Both the position numbers and the translations under genes were made by a program. The notes beneath the pieces were generated by a model. It was not told where the DNA came from. It saw nothing but the letters and a program-made list of their open reading frames with translations, and ran no database searches. 64,000 nt of DNA from Acheta domesticus (taxonomy: Eukaryota; Arthropoda; Insecta; Orthoptera; Gryllidae), in assembly GCA_031308135.1 (NCBI GenBank), contig JAHLJT010009419.1:179832739-179896738 (forward strand), in the 5' to 3' direction. Positions 56,031 to 64,000 of the stretch are shown here, piece by piece. Position 1 is the first letter of the stretch, and the number at the start of each line of letters is the position of its first letter.

Positions 56031-56445
56031 AATTGGACGGCGTTATGCATCAACCGTCTAAGAGCCATTTTTTGAAATAAAATTATATATGGACGCCATC
56101 ACTTGCATTGGACAATGTTCTAAGTGTACCCAAAATTTTGGCGCCAAATCTGTAAAAATTGCCTTGTAATTAATGAAAAATGCAAACGCCATCAGTCACA
56201 TCAGGGATTTTATGTTTCGCAACAACCGACTATAAACCCAGATCTTCAAATCTACTGTTCTTAATTTCACATTACGCAGGTAAGCGCCAGATATTCCACT
56301 CATGTTTGTGTAGTTTGGCGCTTCAATGAATAAAATAATTAATTTACAGATTTTAGAGCTGAAAATGTAATAAAACCTTTGAACACTATTATTTCAAAAC
56401 TTGTATGATGTCGCATGACCGGTTGATGCATAACACCGTCCAATT
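56031..56445. mobile_element. MITE, 415 bp, AATTGGACGGCGTTATGCAT ends (copy 2 only)
   Basis: Left AATTGGACGGCGTTATGCAT then CAACCG. Right CGGTTGATGCATAACACCGT then CCAATT, one mismatch in 26. AT-rich interior, no ORF. It lies inside the 767 bp that copy 1 lacks. No target duplication recognised beyond the palindromic AATT. Confidence 0.75.
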
Positions 56446-59400
56446 CTGAAAATAATGATTATAATTTCATTCGAGCCCCCTTCCTTCCCGCGTTCAACGT
56501 TATGTCATAACTAAAACTTTGTACTACCACCCACCACGCGTCCCTTCTAATGGAAATATAAAAACGTAACAAATTCGCTGTTGACGGCTCGGTGGTTCGC
56601 GGCGAAGACATCAAACTCGTTTATCTATATCTTACTATGCCTCCCACACATATCTTCTTTATTTTAAAGGGGCTTTGCTTCCCCTTTCCCGTATGTCGCC
56701 ATACAGTGAATGTTAATTCCCTGATGTTTTTTTATCGGTCACCCTGACAACCTGTACGCATTTACGTCATCAGTGACGTAGGCTCAGTGTGTGTGAATGA
56801 TGTGTCGCACCCCCAAGGTTTTTGGGCTCTTTTAAAACTTTTGTTAAAAATAAGTGTCTATTCGTCAAGTATGTCTCTCTCCGTTTCCCCCTCCCTAAGC
56901 TTCGCCATCGCCTCCTTTGAGCACCTCCACTTCTTTCAGTAAGAGTGCAAATCCCTGTGGTCATATGCTAACGACTGAGAACTCCTTAGCGGGTTGGAGA
57001 GGGGGATATCTTGACCACACTACACGTGCATGTTTGCCAACTGTCCTGATCCAGAACGTGATTTAGGAGACGTGGATTATCAGTAGTGACAAAGAAGTCT
57101 TACCGGACATGGATGTTAATAGTTCTTTGTTGTCAGATTTTTCATTTGTGTTGTGTGTTGTGAAAGTACTGACCTTTTTTTGAAACTGCGTTATATAGTA
57201 TAACATGTTCTTTCACAAAGAAAAATCATAGTTTTAAAACTGTAACGCGATAATTATAATCCAACGATTTTCGTGCAAAAAGATGCGACATGGCTAGTAC
57301 ATGGATGAGTTACATGCGGACGAGTTACATGAGGCAGGAACAAGTGAGTGAAAGCTCCCAGTATCGTTTAAAAGGTTTTCAAAAACTCTATATGGTTCTC
57401 AAGTACACTAGAAGATAACGGCAAATCGACTTCTAATTAAACAATTAGGTTTATTTTCATGTTTCAATGTACTTCGTGTATTCTTGTTTTTTATTATTGT
57501 CAGAGCAAGCAATGTAAAATTGGCAATTCTCAAAGAAGGTGCAGTAGGAATGTGCATCGTAACACAGAGTACGTAAACATATAGTACGATCTCTATTAGG
57601 TATACCTTAATTTGGACTTCCTTGTTCCGTACAACTCTGATCGCATCCTCATGCTCACTGAGCAAAAGACGCCACTGTTCTAAGTTGTGTTGCTTCATCC
57701 CCTCTAGATGCATAGAATAAAAAGTAATCAACATAATATTTACTAAATATTGTATTACCGTTGATGTTAATAACATGGGGAGAAACTCTGGCTCGTCACA
57801 GTATCCACATATGCAATACTGTTTTATTGGAGAATTTGTGAAGACTGAATTGTTAAAATATTTAATGAATTTTATTTGCTGCTCTTAAGAAGCGTGACGT
57901 GCTACATTTCAGAAAACCATTTTGTGTCATTTTGTTGAGCTCTATTTTTGCTGCAGCAGGCCAGTTTAACCTAAAACTAATACACATCACAAATGCTAAT
58001 TGAAAGAGAATCCCGATGGCACAGCGGCAACGTACGTGATCAGCTGATCTATTTTTGTAGTTTTCCGCAGGTTCATTACAGTTTTACTTTAACAAAACTG
58101 ACCGCGCGCGATATTCTTTCCTTGTTCTTCTTTTCATTTTTTCCGTACTCACATACTTTCACTTACATGTATTTAACTTCCACACATTTAGGGAGGCAGG
58201 TTGGGAGAATAAAGCTTGTCACTGCTGGGGTGATGCCTTGCGGAGAGATACCTGACAGGGGAAAACCGCAAAGTGACGTGTAAGTCGCTGCCGGATCTAA
58301 CATTCCAACAGACACACCACCACTCCTGGCACATAATACACACTACAATTACGGGACCAATGATCATACCAGTTGATACTACCACACATGACAGGAGACC
58401 GGTCGGGAGCTTAGAGCTTGTCCCGGCTGTGGGTGGTACCCCGCTGGTGGGAGATATCTTATTTTTGCAGTAAAACGTTTTCTCATTATTTAATTTCGTT
58501 TAAAAATTTTGAATTAGCTTTGCGATTTCCTTGATTGTGGTAATGCTACAGTGAAAGAAGTTATTTTATTTCACAGTTAAAGAGGTTTTTACAGTATTTT
58601 AAGAAAAAGTGTAGTTAAGTGGTTAATCAACATGTTGCAATTGTGCTTTTTAGATCTTGTACATTACAGTCCTGATTATAGATGTATATTTTCCGAAACA
58701 TTGCCAAACAACTAAATACACTGTTTCCGCTGAGCAAGCCCAATGAACAGACTTCTTTAAATTTATGGATGTAAGTATTAATCTCGTCGTATTATGGATG
58801 TAACTATTAAGTCGTAAGATCTCTGTTACACAGTGAAAATAAAGAGTTGGGAAGAGGGAAAAAGTAGGTAGACATACAACACAAATTCTGAATAATAAAC
58901 AATATATTTACATAACATAAATATGATCCCTTTCCATTAAAAACTGCGTCGCGCGCACAATGCTAAAATAGGAGCTTCTCTAAATACAAATTTGGCTGCT
59001 GAAAATTATAATCTCTTGTTCTTTAAAGACCACGTCTGTACTATTAGCAAGCCATATCTAACAATGAATGATAATTTAATATGCTACAACAAAATACAAT
59101 ATTTCTGAAGTTCGCCACACTGTCACTATTTCACATTAAATATTCAATGATTTTTTACAGATTTCTCTATATTACATTAGTTACTCGTGTTCATGTAAAT
59201 TAAGGAAGAATTCAATTTTGATATAGCACACTTTCTATTAGATTGAGAAAAATAAATATGATTTTAAATAAATAGAAAACTGTAAGCAAATGCAAACTAG
59301 TTACGTCAACCAAATCTGTTACACACGATTGGTTTCTTTTGTGGAATGGACAAAGATCCATCAAGAAAGTAGAGTAAGTACTAATTTAATTGCGTTGCTT

Positions 59401-60439
59401 CCAGCAATTGAATCGTTTAGTTCCCAAACAATGTTAAATAATGTCCTTGTTTTGATGTTCTTATAAAGGATAATACAACAGTCTTGAACAGCATTACTGT
59501 TCGAAAACGTTGACATGAACATACATTAGAGAGATTTTACTGGGCGTGAAACACGAGTATTTTCGTACAGTACACTATGAACCCCTTTTTGAGTCTCCGC
59601 TTACGCGGAAAGTTACGGAATTCTCCTATTTAATTGTAGTGAATTCTGACGTTCCATCAGCTGACGCTATTCAATTGGTAGCTTCAATTCCAAAAATCAA
59701 GTCATAACGAAGCCCCTGATAGGTTACCGTATCCACCTGATAAAAACGTCAGATGTCATTATATTTAAATGGGAGTGCAGAGTAAACGTGGAAAACGCTA
59801 CTTTGCAACAATCAGCAAGTGTAATCACGAGACTCGTATCGTACGATACAAGTCTCGTGCATAAATGAAATTTCAACACGAACCAGGATAAACGGACTTT
59901 CCCGACTGTGGCGGCATAGTGCGCTTCTAGTGTCTTCTTCATATTCTCCATGACGCATCATTTTGTTGATGTCTCTAATCTGTATACATAATTAACTGTA
60001 AATATAATAATAATTATAACTATTTTATAATAAAAAATATTAGCATATATAGACAGTTCAGAGGTTTGGAGGGCATTACTAGGCGAACAAATTCAAATGA
60101 ATTAATTGTGATTCGGCAATTTAGCAGCACACTCTACCGTCGAAGTTTGGATCTATATCCATTTAGAACGAAACGTTTGTGCAAAAAAATAATTTTACAC
60201 TTCCGAGGTCAAGTGATTGCTCATAAATTTTTAATCTGTAGTTTGCAAAAAACTCTCTAATATATATACACACACTTCAAGTGTGCTAATTTACAAGTTA
60301 TAATGTTGTTGGAATAAGCAATTCGATCTTTGTAGATAACTTAGCAATGATTGAAACGCAAGTGACAGACATCTTCCTCAATAGGACGGTGGCTTTGTCA
60401 GTCCCTGGAAGGGAGCGCGAGATCTTTGAGGAAACGACT
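56446..60439. other. Intergenic DNA, copy 2 of 24111-27927, no gene
   Basis: Contains the copy-2 versions of the CRE-like palindrome (56763-56780), the repeated ~50 bp module (58180-58460) and the 34 bp palindrome (59826-59859). No gene recognised. The 122-codon minus frame 57408-57776 has no matching open frame in copy 1. Confidence 0.45.
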
Positions 60440-60447
60440 CTTGCGTC

Positions 60448-60914
60448 CGGGGCCGGATTTAAAGTAAGCGGTTGCTTGAGGCCCCCCATCCGTTGGAGGC
60501 TCGCGTCCGGACAAAGATGCATAAAATATTCGAAAATGTCATAAAATATTTGTACCTTTACAATAATTATTTGTCCTACTTTACCAACAAGTTTATAGTT
60601 TAAAAATAAAAATGATTTTTTTATATTGATATTTTTTAATTCTGAGGAATTCTTTTGCGAAAGTGTCCAAACACGATTTTGTACTTGAGAGGAGCGCTAA
60701 GGAGTTACTCTAAGAAGGGACCAGTTTTACACGTCTGGAAACAAACAAACGTCAGTGATGAACCCATTTACAAACGAACGAAACTGTAAACGAACGCACT
60801 GACAAAATGAGTTTATGGACTTCACCTACAATTATGTTGCTAACAGTGGCCAAGCACTTGCTGTCAAAGCGGTCCCTTCTTAAAGTAATTTCTCTATACC
60901 TAAATCCGGCCCTG
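60448..60914. mobile_element. Nonautonomous hAT element, copy 2
   Basis: Same insertion as 27936-28407 with the same CTTGCGTC flanks (60440-60447, 60915-60922), slightly shorter through small indels. Confidence 0.9.
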
Positions 60915-60922
60915 CTTGCGTC

Positions 60923-61880
60923 ACAGGCTTCGTTTGCATCTTGGTTGTTGTCGTTGGCGTCGCTTGGCGCTCGGGAGTTCTGAAGCCGGTTCCCGTCCCC
61001 CCTGGCCCCCCGGGCACGCTGAGCTCAGCGGGCCCCACCAGGCCTAGCGGACGGAAGCCAGGCGGAGTCTGGTTCAAGGTTTCTCGTAAAGGTACTACTG
61101 GCCTACTGCGGACGACTCGCAAGTCACTGCAGCCTTCGTCCTGCTGCCTCCCCAGCGGGTGCCGCCGCACTGAGGCGACTGCTGTTGCTGCGGTTGTACT
61201 ATGGAACGAGTGGGAGAAGAGCGCGAGGCGGGGAGCGGAGCACAGAATCAGACGTCTACCTGTCACGTGGTCGAGAAATGGCTCTATATCGTCCTAGGGA
61301 GAGGGAGAGTGTTGTCGTGAACATAATATTGGGTTCTGACTGAAGCGAAGACCCAACTGAGTTACTGATCAAGATAGTAACGTCATTCGGCTGATAAGGT
61401 GCAAATAACGGACTCGGTTAAACTTCGTAAACTGAGAGACGGTAGCTGAGGTTTATGACCAACAGAGTCTGTTATTTGTGTTGTCAGCCGTATGTAGTTC
61501 AATATTTTCCTAATTCTAACTTCTTTTAATATAAATGTTGTAAACAAGAATACTATGTTTTGGAATGAGCTATCTCGTACGCAATCTTTGGTTACAAATC
61601 AGGTGTTTCATTCGTTCTTAACAGACGGCGGAATGTTAAATACTTAGCAGACACTGGGCGTTAAGAGCGACTTCTCTTTCCTCAGTACAGTATTACGAAA
61701 ATTTATTTTCAGTACTCAAATTGAATTAATAATTCCATTTCTCGGTCGGATCGAGAAACATTTCCCAGTCGGAGCCAATCTTTTTTTTTTATATTCATTT
61801 GCTTATATTACTTTTTTCTCTTAGTTTCTGCAATTACATTCAAAATAATTCAGGCTTTCAATCTTTTAAGACAACTATAT
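60923..61880. other. GC-rich island and flank, copy 2
   Basis: Matches 28416-29375. The minus frame over the island stays open for 128 codons here (60880-61266), against 97 in copy 1 (28373-28666), because of an indel near 28680/61225. This argues weakly against strict coding constraint. Confidence 0.4.
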
Positions 61881-61906
61881 TTCCTAACTCACATACACAT
61901 AACTCC

Positions 61907-62106
61907 TTATTATATTACATATACATACAGAGTCACACAGACTACTTCATTACAAGTCTCAAATTAGCATCTTGAAAATAAAAACAAGTGATTTACAGAA
62001 TGAATTAATAGATTGTAACGTGCGTACTGCAGTGACATTTTAATATTTTATACTGATGAAATTGTATATGTTTACTAGAAAAAATGTACTCCTTTCTACA
62101 CATATT
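61907..62106. repeat. 200 bp direct repeat, copy A of duplicate
   Basis: Counterpart of 29401-29600. Confidence 0.8.
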
Positions 62107-62606
62107 GTCGTTCATTGTTTAATGTATGTAACAATGAACGATAGGTAACAAGGAGTTATGTGTATGTAAGTTGGGAAATTTTTTCATTTGCGCCAATCAT
62201 CGTTAAGAATTCCATCTGATTCCGTGCTTCAGCTTCACCTGCCCCGCGTTCCGGAAACAAAGCCGCATCGAAAGGAGACAGTAACATTCTTCGACAGTCT
62301 TTGATTGGGGGCGCGGGGATTCCGGGGCCTGAGCAGTCGCCTGGAGCCACACCCGGGGGCGCAGCAGGACTGACACGGCGGGCCTTCCGGCACGCGCGGA
62401 CACCCCACCGTAGTCCACACACTCACACGCACATACAAAACACATCAGCGCGTCTAAACTTCCGGCACACACGAGGTCGCGCTGCGCGAAGCGTCCTTCG
62501 TCGCCGCGAGTCGGAAGGCGGGCGCCCTCCGCGTCGTATGTGCACTACAGTTAACGGGCGAAACAGTTCATGAGACGGCGCGAAGCAGCCGCGACGATGG
62601 GCCACG

Positions 62607-62792
62607 CTATGCCGCCTTCTGCTGCTGCTGCTGCTGCTTCTCGCTCTGGTACGTCCGGATGTAGAAGCGGCCGAATTGGATGATGAAGTTAAACTGGTTC
62701 ACCACCAGCAGCGTCAGGATGAACTTGGGGTAGGAGCAGGTGCCGAAGAAGAGACCGTAGGCGGAATGGGTGCTGAGGATGGCGAACTGCAC
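62607..62792 (-). CDS. Very-long-chain fatty acid elongase, terminal exon, second copy
   Basis: Same exon as 30104-30286 in the duplicated segment: VQFAILSTHSAYGLFFGTCS through GRFYIRTYQ is unchanged at the protein level, with the same acceptor (CTACAG) and stop. The tail reads SEKQQQQQQKAA, 61 residues instead of 60, from a longer CTG tract and one Lys-to-Gln change. Conservation of all other residues fits a functional or allelic exon. Its partner exons would lie beyond position 64000 if the duplication continues. Confidence 0.88.
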   Translation of the reverse strand: MQFAILSTHSAYGLFFGTCSYPKFILTLLVVNQFNFIIQFGRFYIRTYQSEKQQQQQQKAA

Positions 62793-63038
62793 CTGTAGGA
62801 AAATTCAATTCGCTTTAATATTTGGTTTTTAAATACACACAAGAATATGGCGTTTTTTTTCTGGACCATACATTTAAATGACTAAAAAAGAAATATTGGC
62901 ATATTAGGTGAATTTTTCACATAATTAACTCAACTTAATTTAGTACATTAATGCCGATATTATTTGAAATACGTTGACGCTTTAACATAATCGTGCCTCA
63001 TATTTTTGACAATTAAAAAGCAATTACACATATAGGGA

Positions 63039-63239
63039 TTATTATATTACATATACATACAGAATCACACAGACTACTTCATTACAAGTCTCAAATTAGC
63101 ATCTTGAAAATAAAAACAAGTGATTTACAGAATGAATTAATAGATTGTAACGTGCGTACTGCAGTGACATTTTAATATTATATACAAGATGAAATTGTAT
63201 ATGTTTACTAGAAAAAATGTACTCCTTTCTACACATATT
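63039..63239. repeat. 200 bp direct repeat, copy B of duplicate (uninterrupted)
   Basis: Counterpart of 30532-32519 without the piggyBac element. TTAA at 63137-63140 is the empty target. Confidence 0.85.
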
Positions 63240-63927
63240 TCTTCATTAAACTAAAAATAGCGATTTTTCATGAGTCACTTCTTTTTGCGTCGATGAATTG
63301 CGACTGTATATTTTCAAATTTTAAATCTATACATGAAAGTACAGGTGAATAATGGCTTTCAGTTACTTCTTTGAAAACAGAAGCTAAACCCAAATCTAAC
63401 TACATGGATAAAAGCTTACAGAAGTGAGAAGTATCATTCACGCTACTGATGTGTACATTTAATTTCAGCAAACTTAGCAGGTTTGCAACAAAGCCAACGT
63501 ATAATTGCAATGATATGTGCGTCGGACGACCTTGGATTTCATGTTTCGCCAGGGCCTTGCTTTGCTATTGGCATTGGTGCTTGTGTACTCTTGTGAGTAA
63601 GCAAAAGTTACGTGACCTCCCGGTCTGCTTCCCTAGCGGCTTCTCGTTAGCCTCCAGCTCCGCGATAGCTAGTTTACACGTGCGATTTCTCCGTTTTTTC
63701 TTCATATACCTGTCATCATTTCAACGAGACGATCCTGACAACATAGATGCTGCGTTTCAGTGTTTTTCGCGTAGATTTGGATGGATGTTTGTGTTTCTTG
63801 TGGATCCATGAGATGTGTGATGACCAGCACCTCGCCGTACCAGAGGTGCAAAGCAGAACTTTGAAGGGCGAATCGAGCCAAATGCTATGTAGACAATTCA
63901 GGACATTTTGAACCTTTCTCGTACTTT
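63240..63927. other. Copy 2 of 32520-33205, no gene
   Basis: The long plus frame of copy 1 is shifted here by an added T near 63765 (..AFQCFSRRFGW), supporting a non-coding call. Confidence 0.5.
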
Positions 63928-64000
63928 TAATAGATAAATATTGTTTATTTAGCCTTCTCGGCTATTTTTACATAAAAGACATATTTACATATATTGCTTA
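63928..64000 (-). pseudogene. Non-LTR retrotransposon 3' end, copy 2, cut by window edge
   Basis: 3' terminal part of the CR1/Jockey-like relic at 33206-33592. Confidence 0.6.

Larger units (their letters stand above)
44274..64000 (+). repeat. Second copy of 14188-33277 (direct duplication, continues past window)
   Basis: Collinear, same orientation, highly similar, with mostly single-base and homopolymer differences. It starts at the first base after the gap. Large differences are +1914 bp P-superfamily element and +767 bp at 55862-56628 here, and -1784 bp piggyBac element, -228 bp foldback element and -37 bp insert relative to copy 1. These account for nearly all of the length difference. 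Confidence 0.97.

Overview
This 64 kb window is eukaryotic and almost certainly from an insect. It is AT-rich, repeat-dense and intron-rich, with no bacterial-style gene packing. It carries several families common in arthropod genomes: hAT, piggyBac and P-superfamily DNA transposons, restriction-like-endonuclease non-LTR retrotransposons, tRNA-derived SINEs and many MITEs. Most open frames in it are chance frames or transposon relics. I could not assign a species.

The only clear host gene is a very-long-chain fatty-acid elongase (ELOVL/ELO family) on the minus strand. Its three 3'-most exons lie at 41301-41406, 34987-35123 and 30104-30286. Their splice sites and reading phases agree, and together they encode 141 residues including the HXXHH catalytic box. 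The 5' exons were not found. A second copy of the last exon lies at 62607-62792.

The dominant structure is a 19-20 kb direct duplication: 14188-33277 matches 44274-64000, collinear and highly similar. The second copy starts at the first base after a run of exactly 1000 Ns (43274-44273) and runs off the window. This may be a real tandem duplication, or the second haplotype joined in by the assembler. Either way, each copy acts as an 'empty site' for the other, and several mobile elements can be delimited to the base. Copy 2 alone has a 1914 bp P-superfamily element (50864-52777). Copy 1 alone has a 1784 bp piggyBac-type element (30634-32417), a 228 bp foldback element with a hammerhead-like core, and a 37 bp miniature insertion.

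Layout. 1-13200: unique AT-rich DNA with short dispersed repeats, a 40 bp perfect hairpin, a 13 bp minisatellite, a hAT MITE, a decayed ~270 bp tandem repeat and a dead hAT element. 13200-15770: a SINE and two opposed pieces of a non-LTR retrotransposon. 15770-18960: low-complexity AT-rich DNA with a SINE. 19026-20757: a 1.7 kb TIR element. 20945-22090: a decayed ORF of a multicopy family. 22350-23483: another TIR element. 23985-29700: MITEs, a hAT element and a GC-rich island. 29400-41410: the elongase 3' end with its two long, transposon-filled introns. 41410-43273: MITE and GC-rich DNA up to the gap. 44274-64000: copy 2 of 14188-33277.
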